From Candidatus Burkholderia verschuerenii (GTDB lineage: Bacteria; Pseudomonadota; Gammaproteobacteria; Burkholderiales; Burkholderiaceae), in NCBI RefSeq assembly GCF_001189365.1, contig NZ_LFJJ01000004.1, positions 1-64,000 of the forward strand: a stretch of 64,000 nucleotides of DNA, in the 5' to 3' direction. Below are positions 37,667 to 48,357 of the stretch, in pieces; the first letter of the stretch is position 1, and every line of letters starts with the position of its first letter. The translations under genes and the position numbers were made by a program. Under the pieces are notes generated by a model that worked only from the letters and a program-made list of their open reading frames with translations, ran no database searches and had not been told where the DNA came from.

Positions 37667-39040
37667 ATGACCAAGAAAGTTTATGTAAAGACCTTCGGCT
37701 GCCAGATGAACGAGTATGACTCCGACAAAATGGTCGACGTGCTCGGCGCGGCGGAAGGACTCGTCAAGACGGACACGCCCGAAGACGCGGACGTCATTCT
37801 GTTCAATACGTGCTCGGTGCGCGAAAAGGCTCAGGAGAAGGTGTTCTCCGATCTCGGCCGCGTGCGCGAATTGAAAGAAGCAAACCCGAATCTGCTGATC
37901 GGCGTCGGCGGTTGTGTCGCGAGCCAGGAAGGCGCGTCGATCGTCTCGCGCGCGCCATATGTGGATATTGTGTTCGGTCCGCAGACGCTGCATCGGCTGC
38001 CCGCAATGATCGACAAACGCCGCGCCACGGGCCGCGCGCAAGTCGACATTTCGTTTCCGGAAATCGAGAAGTTCGATCATCTGCCGCCCGCGCGCGTCGA
38101 TGGTCCGAGCGCGTTCGTGTCGATCATGGAAGGCTGCTCGAAATATTGCAGCTATTGCGTCGTGCCCTACACGCGCGGCGACGAGGTTTCGCGACCGCTC
38201 GACGACGTGCTGACCGAAATCGCCGGTCTCGCCGATCAGGGCGTGCGCGAAGTCACGCTGCTCGGCCAGAACGTGAATGCGTATCGCGGCGCGCTGACTG
38301 TCGGCTCGAGCGAAATCGCCGACTTTGCGACGCTGATCGAGTACGTCGCGGAAGTGCCGAGCATCGAGCGCATTCGTTATACGACTTCGCATCCGAAGGA
38401 ATTCACGCAGCGTCTGATCGACACCTACGCGAAGGTGCCGAAGCTCGTCTCGCATCTGCATTTGCCGGTGCAGCACGGCTCCGACCGCATTCTGATGGCG
38501 ATGAAGCGCGGCTATACCGTGCTCGAATACAAGTCGGTGATTCGCCGTCTGCGGGCGATTCGCCCGGATCTGTCGCTGTCGACGGACTTTATCGTCGGCT
38601 TCCCCGGCGAAACCGAAGACGATTTCGACAAGATGATGGCGCTCGTTGACGAGATGAGCTACGACACCAGCTTTTCGTTCATCTACAGTCCGCGTCCCGG
38701 CACGCCCGCCGCGAATCTGCACGACGACACGCCGCGCGAAGTGAAACTCAAGCGCCTGCAACATTTGCAGGCCACCATCGAGGAAAACGTGCAGCGCATC
38801 AGCGAGTCGATGGTCGGGAAGATCGAGCGCATTCTGGTCGAACGTCCGGCGCGCAAGGATCCGAACGAGCTCGCCGGGCGCACGCAGAACAATCGCGTCG
38901 TGAATTTCCCCGCGCCGGCGGCATCGCACGCGCGGCTGATCGGTCAGATGATCGACGTGAAGATCGTCCACGCGTATCCGCATTCGCTGCGCGGCGAGTT
39001 GGTGATGACGCCGGAAACGGCATCGCCCGCGCTCAATTAA
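37667..39040 (+). CDS. miaB: tRNA-2-methylthio-N6-dimethylallyladenosine synthase
   Basis: This radical-SAM methylthiotransferase acts on i6A37 made by MiaA. The N-terminal domain has the three auxiliary-cluster Cys ([27 protein letters not shown]). The radical SAM core has [15 protein letters not shown] (C-x3-C-x2-C), and a TRAM domain ends the protein (about 380-445). Length is 457 aa. It heads a housekeeping run miaB-phoH-ybeY with 17 bp and ATGA junctions. Confidence 0.97.
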   Translation: MTKKVYVKTFGCQMNEYDSDKMVDVLGAAEGLVKTDTPEDADVILFNTCSVREKAQEKVFSDLGRVRELKEANPNLLIGVGGCVASQEGASIVSRAPYVDIVFGPQTLHRLPAMIDKRRATGRAQVDISFPEIEKFDHLPPARVDGPSAFVSIMEGCSKYCSYCVVPYTRGDEVSRPLDDVLTEIAGLADQGVREVTLLGQNVNAYRGALTVGSSEIADFATLIEYVAEVPSIERIRYTTSHPKEFTQRLIDTYAKVPKLVSHLHLPVQHGSDRILMAMKRGYTVLEYKSVIRRLRAIRPDLSLSTDFIVGFPGETEDDFDKMMALVDEMSYDTSFSFIYSPRPGTPAANLHDDTPREVKLKRLQHLQATIEENVQRISESMVGKIERILVERPARKDPNELAGRTQNNRVVNFPAPAASHARLIGQMIDVKIVHAYPHSLRGELVMTPETASPALN

Positions 39041-39057
39041 AGGACACCCGGTTCACT

Positions 39058-40176
39058 TTGAAGAACGCACCCACGCAGCATCTGGAGTTCACCGCCCCGC
39101 GCGAAGACAACGCGCGGCTCGCCAACCTGTGCGGCCCGCTCGACGAAAACCTGCGCCAGATCGAGCAGGCGCTCGATGTCACGTTGTCGCGTCGCGGGCA
39201 CAAGATCGCGATTCGCGGCCGAGGCGCAAAAGTGGCGCTGGCCGCGCTCGAAAACTTTTACAACCGCGCGCGCGACCCCATTTCCGTCGACGATATCCAG
39301 CTCGCGCTGGTGGAAGCGCGTCACGCCACGCGCCGCGCGCGCGATGCGCGTGAAGCCAACGGCGACGAAGCGCAGGTCGATCCGCGTTTTCGCGGCGATC
39401 CGGATCATCCGTTCGACGAACCGAGCGCAACGATCGATCTCGGCGAAGACGAAGACCACGGTCCGAAGCTCTACACGCGTCGCGCCGATCTGCGTGGCCG
39501 CACGCCGGCGCAGCGCGAATATCTGAAGCAGATCGTCGCGCACGACGTGACTTTCGGCATCGGGCAGGCAGGCACGGGCAAGACCTATCTCGCGGTGGCC
39601 TGCGCGGTCGATGCGCTCGAACGCGATCAGGTCAAGCGCATTGTGCTGACGCGCCCCGCCGTCGAAGCGGGCGAGCGTCTCGGTTTCCTGCCGGGCGATC
39701 TCGCGCAGAAGGTCGATCCGTATCTGCGTCCGCTGTACGACGCGCTTTACGATCTGCTCGGTTTCGACAAGACCGCGAAAATGTTCGAGCGCCAGATGAT
39801 CGAAATCGCGCCGCTCGCCTACATGCGCGGCCGCACGCTGAATCACGCGTTCATCATTCTGGACGAGGCACAGAACACCACGCCCGAACAGATGAAAATG
39901 TTTTTGACGCGTATCGGCTTCGGCTCGAAAACGGTCGTCACGGGCGATACGACGCAGGTCGACTTGCCGCGCGGCCACAAAAGCGGGCTGATCGAAGCGC
40001 AGCATGTGCTGTCGGAAGTGCGCGGCATCGCGATCACGCATTTCACCTCGGCCGACGTGGTGCGGCATCCGCTGGTCGCGCGCATTGTCGAGGCTTACGA
40101 CGCGCAATCGCAGAAAGACGCGGCGCTCGCCGAAGCGTCGTCGCGGGCAGCGCAGCAATCGCAGAAGCCGGAATGA
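39058..40176 (+). CDS. phoH: PhoH family ATPase
   Basis: This cytoplasmic P-loop ATPase of the PhoH/YbeZ family works with YbeY in RNA metabolism. The N-terminal KH-like region (to about 90) precedes an acidic linker. Walker A is [13 protein letters not shown] (about 164-176) and Walker B is [12 protein letters not shown]. The start is TTG at 39058. Its stop overlaps ybeY (ATGA, 40173-40176), which agrees with the known functional pairing. Length is 372 aa. Confidence 0.95.
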   Translation: MKNAPTQHLEFTAPREDNARLANLCGPLDENLRQIEQALDVTLSRRGHKIAIRGRGAKVALAALENFYNRARDPISVDDIQLALVEARHATRRARDAREANGDEAQVDPRFRGDPDHPFDEPSATIDLGEDEDHGPKLYTRRADLRGRTPAQREYLKQIVAHDVTFGIGQAGTGKTYLAVACAVDALERDQVKRIVLTRPAVEAGERLGFLPGDLAQKVDPYLRPLYDALYDLLGFDKTAKMFERQMIEIAPLAYMRGRTLNHAFIILDEAQNTTPEQMKMFLTRIGFGSKTVVTGDTTQVDLPRGHKSGLIEAQHVLSEVRGIAITHFTSADVVRHPLVARIVEAYDAQSQKDAALAEASSRAAQQSQKPE

Positions 40177-40643
40177 AGCATCAGCTGAATCTCTCGTTGC
40201 AGTTTCCGGCGGCGAAGGCGTATCCGTCGCACAAGGCGATCGTGTCGCGTGCGACGGTGACGCGCTGGATCAAGGCGTCGCTGTTCGCGGATGCCGAGTT
40301 GACCGTCCGCTTCGTCGACGAGGATGAAGGGCGCGCGCTAAATCGCTCGTATCGTAAGAAAGATTACGCGACCAATGTGCTGACGTTCGCCTACGCGGAG
40401 TCCGAGGACGATCCGGTAACGGGCGATCTGATCCTCTGCTGCCCGGTTGTCGAGCGCGAGGCCAACGAGCAGGGCAAGCCGCTGGAGGCGCATTACGCGC
40501 ATCTGATCGTGCACGGCACGCTGCACGCGCAGGGCTACGATCACGAAATCGAAAGCGAAGCGCAAGAGATGGAATCGATAGAGACGGATATCATGCAGTC
40601 TCTGGGCTTTTCCGATCCGTATGTGCCGGTCATCGACGATTGA
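40173..40643 (+). CDS. ybeY: Endoribonuclease YbeY
   Basis: This metal-dependent RNase is needed for 16S rRNA 3'-end maturation and ribosome quality control. The zinc motif [12 protein letters not shown] (H-x3-H-x5-H) is at about 111-122, and [15 protein letters not shown] is the conserved substrate region. At 156 aa it has normal length. Translation is coupled to phoH by the overlapping ATGA. In related genomes corC follows directly; here a cyclotransferase remnant and higBA lie between. Confidence 0.96.
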   Translation: MKHQLNLSLQFPAAKAYPSHKAIVSRATVTRWIKASLFADAELTVRFVDEDEGRALNRSYRKKDYATNVLTFAYAESEDDPVTGDLILCCPVVEREANEQGKPLEAHYAHLIVHGTLHAQGYDHEIESEAQEMESIETDIMQSLGFSDPYVPVIDD

Positions 40644-40682
40644 CGCATCGGCCGGAGCCCGATTCGATCCCCTGAACGCGCC

Positions 40683-41389
40683 GTGAACGACAAGTTGCCC
40701 GACCCCACGCCCGTCCCCGAACCCAACGACGCCGCCGACGCCGACACGCCGCCGGTCCTGCCCTGCACCGTCTACCCGCCGACGCTCGGCGATTCCGCCC
40801 TGCTGACGGACGACGAACTCGCCGCGTCGCGCGAAACCACGCTCGCTCGCTGGGACCGGAAATCGGACCTTTGGCTGTTCGGCTATGGATCGCTGATCTG
40901 GAACCCCGGCCTGCCGACGCTCGAAGCCGTGCGCGGCAAGGTGCACGGCTATCATCGCGGGATTTGTGGTCGCGGGTGAATCGCGGCACGCCGGAGCAGC
41001 CGGGACTCGTGCTCGCGCTGGATCGCGGCGGCTCGTGCACCGGCATGGCGTTCCGGCTAGCGGGCGACGGCGCGATTCCGCATCTCGAAGTGCTCTGGCG
41101 CCGCGAAATGGCGATGGCGTCGTATCGGCCCGCGTGGCTGCCATGCACGCTCGCGGACGGCCGGCGCGTCGATGCGCTCGCCTTCGTGATGCGGCGCGAC
41201 GCGACGTCCTATACCGGCAAGCTGGCCGATCCCATCGTACGGACCGTGCTTGGCTGCGCGAGCGGGCGTTATGGCACCACGCTGAATTACGTCAGCCGAA
41301 CGGTCGAGGCGCTGCGCGAGAGCGGCATGCCGGATCGGGCGCTGGAAGGCTTGCTCAGGCGATGCCGGGCGCAGGCCGCGAATGAATAA
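40683..41389 (+). pseudogene. Gamma-glutamylcyclotransferase (ChaC-like), frameshifted
   Basis: The GTG at 40683 leads through a Pro/Asp-rich N-terminus to the nucleotide-fold start LWLFGYGSLIWNPGLP, then KVHGYHRG. At 40961-40970 the frame breaks: HRG should run to a conserved C-x-W-S segment, and WSRVNRGTPEQPGLVLALDRGGSC is found in the next frame to 41389, ending in the ChaC C-terminus. A deletion of 4 bp (or 1 bp net) explains it. ChaC enzymes degrade glutathione to 5-oxoproline and Cys-Gly. With the broken ggt, both glutathione-degrading genes of this window are disrupted. Confidence 0.85.
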
Positions 41390-41478
41390 GCCCTCTGCCG
41401 TTCGGCCAATGCGCCGAGCCGGACACACTTCTCGCATATTTTTGGGCTAACGTACTTTCTCGACGATGCATAACAGCC

Positions 41479-41507
41479 CGCGAACTTCGCATATTGAGAA
41501 GTTCGCG
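41479..41507. promoter_or_regulatory. Inverted repeat before higBA
   Basis: CGCGAACTT (41479-41487) and AAGTTCGCG (41499-41507), a perfect 9-bp pair with an 11-nt AT-rich centre, lies about 75 bp before higB. Toxin-antitoxin operons usually repress themselves through such sites; a hairpin (attenuator or terminator of the remnant upstream) is the alternative. Confidence 0.55.
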
Positions 41508-41581
41508 TTTTGCGAATATGATCAGCTCTGGTCGGGGTGACACCATGAATAAGGCGCGATCGGTCAGGAAAGAACGGCAGG

Positions 41582-41881
41582 ATGCGGGTGATTTCCAGAA
41601 AGGTGCTCGAGGCGTTTATTGAACAGCACCCCGCTGCGAGAAGTTCTCTTGTGACCTGGTATAGATTGGCGAGTCAGTGTCAGGCGGACGACCTGAGCGG
41701 TCTAAAAAAGACTTTCGGTTCGGTCGATTACGTCCCGCCGCAGTACTACGTCTTCGATTCCGGCGGCAACCATTTTCGTGTCATAGCCGCCATCCATTTC
41801 AACCGTCAAATGCTGTTCGTCCGACACGTATTCACGCACAGCGAGTATGACCACTGGACCCGAGCGAATCGACGCAAATGA
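41582..41881 (+). CDS. higB: HigB-family toxin (mRNA interferase)
   Basis: This 99-aa basic protein has the HigB toxin signature: MRVISRKVLEAFIEQHP, LVTWYRLASQC, SVDYVPPQYYVFDSGGNHFR and IHFNRQMLFVRHVFTHSEYDHW. The last H-x-x-Y-D-x-W block is typical of the HigB_toxin family. It cleaves mRNA on ribosomes when free of antitoxin. The stop overlaps the antitoxin start (ATGA, 41878-41881), the toxin-first order typical of hig loci. The reading frame is intact. Confidence 0.92.
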   Translation: MRVISRKVLEAFIEQHPAARSSLVTWYRLASQCQADDLSGLKKTFGSVDYVPPQYYVFDSGGNHFRVIAAIHFNRQMLFVRHVFTHSEYDHWTRANRRK

Positions 41882-42297
41882 AAGCTTCTAGCCATTCGGG
41901 CGATGTTTCCGAGTTCGCGAAGACCTGGTCGACGCTGCAAGATCAGGTGTTCCTGAAACCGATCCGCAGCGAGGACGACTATCGCAAGATGGTGGCGCTC
42001 GCGAACGAACTCGCCGATCACATCGAGGATGAGGAAAGCTCGCTCGCCGACCTGTTCGGCGTCGTCACCGATCTCATCGAAGTCTGGGAGTCGCATCATC
42101 CGGATTTGCCGAAGGCCGAGCCGAAAGACGTACTGCGCTATCTGCTCGACGCCCACGACCTGAAGCAGAAAGATCTCGCCGATATCGCCTCGCCCGCGCT
42201 CATCAGCGATATCCTCGCCGGCCGCCGCGCGATCAGCAAAGGCGTGGCGAAGGCGCTGGCCGAGCGCTTCGGCACCGATATCGGCGCGTTCATGTAA
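41878..42297 (+). CDS. higA: HigA-family antitoxin with HTH domain
   Basis: This 139-aa protein has an N-terminal helical part (toxin contact, about 20-75) and a C-terminal XRE helix-turn-helix, VLRYLLDAHDLKQKDLADIA then ISDILAGRRAISKGVAKALAE. It neutralises HigB and represses the operon. Translation is coupled by ATGA. Together with higB it sits between the ybeY block and corC, so it is an accessory insertion in a conserved operon. Both frames are intact, in contrast with the broken hipA. Confidence 0.9.
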   Translation: MKASSHSGDVSEFAKTWSTLQDQVFLKPIRSEDDYRKMVALANELADHIEDEESSLADLFGVVTDLIEVWESHHPDLPKAEPKDVLRYLLDAHDLKQKDLADIASPALISDILAGRRAISKGVAKALAERFGTDIGAFM

Positions 42298-42431
42298 TTG
42301 CAACGCATCGTGCTCCGATCAACCCCATCACCAGTCGATCCATGCGCGCCTCCCCACGCAGCCCGCATTTTGCCTTGGTGTATGCTTAACTTTCCGTCAA
42401 AACGCGCCCGGGAAATGCCGGGCGCTCCGCT

Positions 42432-43343
42432 ATGAACGAACCCTATCCCAGTCGACGCCATTCCGAGAAACCCACCGAAAAGCGTTCGCTTCTCGAACGT
42501 CTGACCGATTTCATCTCGCACGAACCCGAATCGCGCGACGAACTGCTCGAAGTGCTGCAGGACGCCCACGAGCGCAATCTGCTCGACGCCGATTCGCTTT
42601 CGATGATCGAAGGCGTCTTCCAGGTGTCCGACCTTTGCGCGCGCGACATCATGATCCCGCGCGCGCAGATGGACGCCATCAACATCGCCGACACGCCGGC
42701 CGAGTTCATCCCTTTCGTGCTGGAAAAGGCGCACTCGCGCTATCCCGTGTACGAGGGCAATCGCGACAACATCATCGGCGTGCTGCTCGCGAAGGACCTG
42801 CTGCGCTATTACGCCGAAGAAGAATTCGACGTGTGCGGCATGCTGCGCCCGGCCGTGTTCATCCCCGAGTCCAAGCGGCTCAATGTGCTGCTGCACGACT
42901 TCCGCGTGAATCGCAATCACATCGCGATCGTCGTCGACGAGTACGGCGGCGTCGCGGGCCTGATCACGATCGAGGACGTGCTGGAGCAGATCGTCGGCGA
43001 TATCGAGGACGAATACGACTTCGACGAAGAAGCCGGCAATATCATCGCGACGCCGGACGGCAAGTATCGGGTGCGCGCGCTGACGGGCATCGAACAGTTC
43101 AACGAACAATTCGGCACCGATTTCTCCGACAAGGAAGTCGATACCATCGGCGGACTCGTCACGCATCGCTTCGGACGCGTGCCGCATCGCGGCGAGAAAG
43201 TGCGTATCGACGATTTCGTGTTCGAAATCCTGCGTGGCGATGCGCGGCAAATTCATGTCCTGCTGGTGCGGCGCGCGCCGAATCTGCTGCAGCAGCAACA
43301 TCATCGTATCGACGGTGACGACGAGGACGAACTGCGCGACTGA
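42432..43343 (+). CDS. corC: CorC/HlyC family protein with CBS pair (magnesium/cobalt efflux type)
   Basis: This 303-aa cytoplasmic protein has two CBS domains (about 70-195: IMIPRAQMDAINIADT and FIPESKRLNVLLHDF with IVVDEYGGVAGLITIEDVLEQ) and a C-terminal CorC_HlyC domain (YRVRALTGIEQFNEQFG to the end). It has no membrane segments, as is usual for CorC. It acts in divalent-cation homeostasis and envelope maintenance. It lies upstream of lnt, the normal order. Genuine CorC role is by homology. Confidence 0.93.
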   Translation: MNEPYPSRRHSEKPTEKRSLLERLTDFISHEPESRDELLEVLQDAHERNLLDADSLSMIEGVFQVSDLCARDIMIPRAQMDAINIADTPAEFIPFVLEKAHSRYPVYEGNRDNIIGVLLAKDLLRYYAEEEFDVCGMLRPAVFIPESKRLNVLLHDFRVNRNHIAIVVDEYGGVAGLITIEDVLEQIVGDIEDEYDFDEEAGNIIATPDGKYRVRALTGIEQFNEQFGTDFSDKEVDTIGGLVTHRFGRVPHRGEKVRIDDFVFEILRGDARQIHVLLVRRAPNLLQQQHHRIDGDDEDELRD

Positions 43344-43488
43344 CGCGCCGCACGCCCACGCCAGTACGACGGTGAAGCGCGCCCGCGTTTCACCGCATCG
43401 CAAGCCATCGCCGTGGACGCCGCCAATCCAGCGTCACTCGATCGCTTTATCCTTTCACTCCTCCCCTTCCCCGCCGACTGCCTGACCA

Positions 43489-45120
43489 ATGGCCGATTCA
43501 TCGTCTCTTTCCCGTCAACGCGACGTTTCCGCGACGTCCGCCTCGCCGCGCGCGCTGCCGTTCTGGCATTACCTCGTCGCGGCCGTGCTCGGCGCCGCGA
43601 ACACGTTCTCTTTCGCGCCGACGCCGCACGGCGGCTGGCTCGAACTCGTGATCTTCACGCTGTTTTTTGCGTGGCTGTCGCGCACGCGCGGCTGGGCGAG
43701 CGCCGCCGCGACCGGCTGGGCATTCGGCTTCGGCAACTTCGTGACGGGCGTGTGGTGGCTCTACGTCAGCATGCACGATTACGGCGGGATGGCCGCGCCG
43801 CTCGCCGCCGCCGCGGTCGCGCTGTTCTCGCTCTATCTGGCGATCTATCCGGCACTCGCGAGCGCGGTGTGGTCGCTGGTCGCGGGCCGCGCGCGCTTCG
43901 GCGACGAAGACGCCGCCACCGCGCGCGATATCGACGCCGCGCCGCGCTTCGCGCCGACCTGGCACGGCGCGTTCGCCTTCGCGAGCGCGTGGGCGCTCGG
44001 CGAGTGGTTGCGTGGACTCGTCTTCACCGGCTTTCCGTGGCTCGCGAGCGGCTATGCGCAAGTCGACGGCCCGTTGTCCGGTTTCGGCTCGGTGGTCGGC
44101 GTGTACGGCGTCGCGTGGGTGCTCGCGCTGGTCGCGGCACTCATCGTGCAGGCTGTGTCCACGCGCGCGTTGATTCCGGCGGCGAAGGCGGTCGTGGTCG
44201 TCGTCGCGGGCATGCTGCTCTCGCTCGTGCAATGGACCACGCCCGCCAACGCGCCGCTCACCGTGCGGCTGCTGCAGGGAAATGTGAAGCAGGAGATGAA
44301 GTTCGAGCAGGCGGGAATCGATGAATCGCTGGCGCTGTACAAGCGGCTGATCACCGAAAAGCCGGCCGATCTGATCGTCACGCCCGAAACCGCGTTGCCC
44401 GTGCTGTCGGTGCAAGTGCCGCGCGATTTTGCCAAAGCGATGCGCGAGTTTTCCGATCGCACCGGTTCGTCGATCCTGTTCGGCGCGGTCGGCGTGACGC
44501 TGCTGCCGGACGGCCGCGCCGCCGATTACACCAACAGCCTGTTCGGCATGACGCCGGGCATCGCGGATATTTATCGCTACGACAAGCATCATCTGGTGCC
44601 GTTCGGCGAGTTCGTGCCGACGGGCTTCCACTGGTTCGTGCGGATGATGGGCATTCCGCTCGGCGATCTCTCGCGCGGCCCGATCGCGCAGAAGGCGTTC
44701 TTCGTGAAGAACCAGCCGATCGCCGTCGACATCTGCTACGAGGACATCTTCGGCGAGGAGATCGCGCGCACGATCCGCGATCAGGAAACGCCCGCCGGCA
44801 TTCTGGTCAACTCGACGAATCTCGCGTGGTTCGGCAATACGATCGCGCTCGATCAACACTTGCAGATCGCGCGGATGCGCTCCATCGAAACCGGCCGTCC
44901 GATGCTGCGCGCCACCAACACCGGCATGACGGCGGTGATCGCGGCGAACGGCGATGTCGTGTCGAAGCTGCCGACCTTTACGACCGGATCGCTCGAAGCG
45001 CGCGTGCAGGGGACGTCGGGCAGGACGCCTTATGTGACGAGCGGGAATATGACGGTGATCGCGGTGTCGTTGTTGTTGCTGGCGTTCGGGTTTGCGTTTG
45101 CGCCAAGGCGGAAGCGGTAG
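43489..45120 (+). CDS. lnt: Apolipoprotein N-acyltransferase
   Basis: This enzyme adds the third acyl chain to lipoproteins in the inner membrane. The N-terminal half has about seven membrane helices (to residue 215). The C-terminal half is a nitrilase-fold domain with the Glu in VTPETALP, the Lys in YRYDKHHLVPFGEFVP and the nucleophile Cys in VDICYEDIFGEE. The last helix is at about 522-540. Length (543 aa) is normal. It is essential in most Gram-negatives, and the frame is intact here. It ends in TAG. Confidence 0.96.
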   Translation: MADSSSLSRQRDVSATSASPRALPFWHYLVAAVLGAANTFSFAPTPHGGWLELVIFTLFFAWLSRTRGWASAAATGWAFGFGNFVTGVWWLYVSMHDYGGMAAPLAAAAVALFSLYLAIYPALASAVWSLVAGRARFGDEDAATARDIDAAPRFAPTWHGAFAFASAWALGEWLRGLVFTGFPWLASGYAQVDGPLSGFGSVVGVYGVAWVLALVAALIVQAVSTRALIPAAKAVVVVVAGMLLSLVQWTTPANAPLTVRLLQGNVKQEMKFEQAGIDESLALYKRLITEKPADLIVTPETALPVLSVQVPRDFAKAMREFSDRTGSSILFGAVGVTLLPDGRAADYTNSLFGMTPGIADIYRYDKHHLVPFGEFVPTGFHWFVRMMGIPLGDLSRGPIAQKAFFVKNQPIAVDICYEDIFGEEIARTIRDQETPAGILVNSTNLAWFGNTIALDQHLQIARMRSIETGRPMLRATNTGMTAVIAANGDVVSKLPTFTTGSLEARVQGTSGRTPYVTSGNMTVIAVSLLLLAFGFAFAPRRKR

Positions 45121-45172
45121 TTTGCCAGGGAGAGCTAATTAGAAAGACAGGCAACATCGCGAAGGGTATTGC

Positions 45173-47078
45173 CTAACACGATTGGCTCTTCGTGGCCGCC
45201 CATTTCCGCAACTCATCCACGACGCGCTCTATCACCTCGCCCCAATTCCCCGGCACGCGCTGCCGGAACAACCGCGCCGACGGATACCACGGCGAGTCGT
45301 CGCGATCGCGAAGCCAGCGCCAACATCCGTCATGGCGCGACAAAATCCAAACGGGCATGTTCATCGCGCCAGCGAGATGCGCCGTCGACGTGTCGACGCT
45401 GATCACGAGATCGAGCGATGCAATGATAGCGGCCTTATCGGCGAAGTCGGTCACGTCTGGCATCGGATCGAACGGCCGCATGGCAGCCGGCAGTTCGGCG
45501 AGTTGCACGTTGGCCGCGTCACCCTTCTGCAAGCTGATGAACGTAATGCCGGGAATCGACAGTAGCGGCAAGAAGTCGACAGCGCGCATCGAACGGAGTC
45601 GATCCACTTCATTCAGTTGGGGCGACGATGCACGCGGATCGCCCGCCCACACCAGACCGACCTTCGGCGCACTCTCCGGAAGACGCCGTGGCCAGATCGC
45701 GACATCGCCCGGCAGCGGCGCAAGATACGGCATCGAGGAAGGAATCGAGTCGAACGTCGTTCCGAAGCAAAGCGGAAGACTCAAGGAGCAACACCAGTAG
45801 TCATGCGGCGCGATGCCGTCGTTCATGTCGACACACTGATCGACGCCCGACATGTTCGAGAACAGCCGAATCAGCGGACGCCAACAGACCAGCGTCACGC
45901 GTGCCGCGCCCCGCGCCTTGAGCAACGGAAAGTAGCGGCTGAACTGGATACCATCGCCCAGGCCCTGCTCGACGATCACGACAATTCGCTTGCCCTGCAA
46001 CGACTCGCCCTGCCATTGCGGATACGTCAACTCCGGCAGTCGAATATCCTGATATGGCAACGTTGGATCGAGCCGCGATTCGTGAAGCTGCCAGCCTTCT
46101 TCACAGCGTCCCTGGCTCAGCAGCAACAAGGCCAGATGGAATCGCGCGTTGGCGTGGCGCCCGTCCGACGCGAGCGCCCGACGATACATCGCCTCGCTTT
46201 CCTCGAGCCTGTCTTGCGCCGACAGCACATTCGCCAGATTGCACAATAACGACGCTTCACCGGGCCGCAGCGCCACGGCCGCTCTCAATGCCGATTCCGC
46301 TTCGACCGGTCGAATCATCCTGAGCAACAGATTGCCAAGGTTGTTGTGTGCCTCGACGATTTCGGAATTGAGTGCAACCGCGTTTTTGTATGCCTCGATT
46401 GCGCCATCGAACGCATCTTGCCGCTCCAGCGCAAAACCCAATTTGAAACGGAGCCAGCCCAGATCGGGATGACGCTTCATAGCATCACGGCATGTTTGCT
46501 CGACGCGCCCCCATCGCGCAACTCTCCCGCGATTTCGATGAGTTTCCAGAGCGCCGTCTCGTCCTCCGGACGCAGACGAACGACATGCTCGTAGCACACC
46601 AGCGCATCGGCGGACGTTCCAGCGCCTCGAGCGCCTTGCCGCGATGCCGATGTGCATCGGCGTGATCGCCGGACAGTTCGATCGTCCGCGCCAGTTCGGC
46701 TTCTGCTTCCGCCCAGCGTTCCTGTCGCACGTACAGCAAGGACAGGTTGAATCGCGCTTCGACGGAGCTCGGCTGAATCTCGATTGCCCGGCGATACGCC
46801 GTCTGCGCTTCCTCATATTCGTTCAGGCGCGTAAGCAGATTGCCGAGGTTGCTCGGAATGCCGGCGTCGTACGGACGGGCGATCATGGCACGATGCCATA
46901 GCGCCCGCGCTTCATGAGGTCGATCGAGCTTGAGCGCGCAAATTGCAGCCAGATTCAGCACATCGGCGTGAGCGTCCGGCGCGTTTAAATCGGGCGCAAG
47001 CTCGGACAAGGCATGTTCGAACCGGCCCTCATGATAATGAGCGACCGCAGCGCTATAGCGGACTTGTGCAGCTTGCAT
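45173..47078 (-). pseudogene. TPR protein with C-terminal glycosyltransferase-9-like domain, two frameshifts
   Basis: The ATG at 47078 (MQAAQVRYSAAVAHYHEG) opens TPR repeats (NLGNLLTRLNEYEEAQTAYR and others). At about 46612-46617 the frame breaks: KALEALERP should run to DALVCYEHVVRLRPEDE, found one frame over. A second break at about 46520-46530 moves to the frame that reads RWGRVEQTCRDAMKRHPDLG and continues with four more TPR units and the glycosyltransferase-like domain (IVEQGLGDGIQFSRYFPLLK; ISVDTSTAHLAGAMNMPVW; WYPSARLFRQ) to 45173. Such proteins are probably involved in surface glycan or motility-linked glycosylation. It lies between lnt and glyQ, an accessory position. Confidence 0.87.
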
Positions 47079-47311
47079 GATTCGATGAATCCATCGCGAC
47101 GGAAAGAACGTCGCGCATTCTGTCATCGGAAGCATACTCCGATCGTCAAAATGCATGGACGGCCCGATCCCGAACCACGCCCACCCCGCCAGCCGCCTCT
47201 CCCCGCGCCATACGCTAGAATGAGGGGTTTCAGCACCTCCGCCCTGCCTCGGAGCCGCGTCCGTCATCGCTCGAGAAGACACACGCGCTCCGGTCCGCAT
47301 TCAAGGCCATC

Positions 47312-48340
47312 ATGCTTACTTTCCAGCAAATCATTCTGACGCTGCAGTCCTACTGGAACGAAAAGGGCTGTGCCCTCCTCCAGCCGATCGACATGGAAGT
47401 CGGCGCGGGCACTTCGCACGTCCACACGTTCCTGCGCGCAATCGGTCCCGAGCCGTGGCGCGCCGCCTATGTCCAGCCGTCGCGCCGCCCGAAGGACGGC
47501 CGTTACGGCGAGAACCCGAACCGTCTGCAGCATTACTACCAGTATCAGGTCGTGCTCAAGCCCGCGCCTGAGAACATCCTCGATCTGTATCTCGGCTCGC
47601 TCGAAGCGCTCGGCTTCGACCTGAAGCAGAACGACGTGCGCTTCGTCGAAGACGACTGGGAAAATCCGACGCTCGGCGCGTGGGGTCTCGGCTGGGAAGT
47701 GTGGCTGAACGGCATGGAAGTGACGCAGTTCACGTACTTCCAGCAGGCGGGCGGTCTCGACTGCAAACCGGTGCTCGGCGAAATCACCTACGGTCTCGAA
47801 CGTCTCGCGATGTATCTGCAAAAGGTCGAGAACGTCTACGACCTGATCTGGACCGAGTGGGAAGAAAACGGCCCGAACGGCAAGGTGCTGCGCCGGCTGA
47901 CCTATGGCGACGTCTATCACCAGAACGAAGTCGAACAGTCGACATACAACTTCGAACACGCCAACGTCGATCTGCTCTTCACCTTCTTCAAGAGCTACGA
48001 AGAAGAAGCGAAGAAGATGATCGACGCGAAGCTCGCGCTGCCCGCCTACGAACTCGTGCTCAAGGCCGGCCACACGTTCAATCTGCTCGATGCGCGCGGC
48101 GCGATCTCCGTGACGGAGCGTGCGGCGTATATCGGCCGCATTCGCACGTTGTCGCGGCTCGTCGCGCAGACTTACTACGAATCGCGCGAAGCGCTCGGCT
48201 TCCCGATGCTCGGCAATCCGGTCAAGGGCGATCGCGATCTCGTCACCGCTCAGGAAGAAGCCGCGCGTCCCGCATGGGCGCCGCCGCTCAAGCCGGAAAG
48301 CACGCCGCCCGGCGAACGCAGCAACAACGAACAGGTTTGA
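47312..48340 (+). CDS. glyQ: Glycyl-tRNA synthetase alpha subunit
   Basis: This is the catalytic subunit of the bacterial alpha2beta2 glycyl-tRNA synthetase; it activates glycine and charges tRNA-Gly. The class II core is evident ([70 protein letters not shown]). The protein is 342 aa, with a longer C-terminal tail than E. coli GlyQ. It is followed 17 bp later by glyS, so both subunits are made from one transcript. Confidence 0.98.
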   Translation: MLTFQQIILTLQSYWNEKGCALLQPIDMEVGAGTSHVHTFLRAIGPEPWRAAYVQPSRRPKDGRYGENPNRLQHYYQYQVVLKPAPENILDLYLGSLEALGFDLKQNDVRFVEDDWENPTLGAWGLGWEVWLNGMEVTQFTYFQQAGGLDCKPVLGEITYGLERLAMYLQKVENVYDLIWTEWEENGPNGKVLRRLTYGDVYHQNEVEQSTYNFEHANVDLLFTFFKSYEEEAKKMIDAKLALPAYELVLKAGHTFNLLDARGAISVTERAAYIGRIRTLSRLVAQTYYESREALGFPMLGNPVKGDRDLVTAQEEAARPAWAPPLKPESTPPGERSNNEQV

Positions 48341-48357
48341 CGAGGCCCGATAGAACA

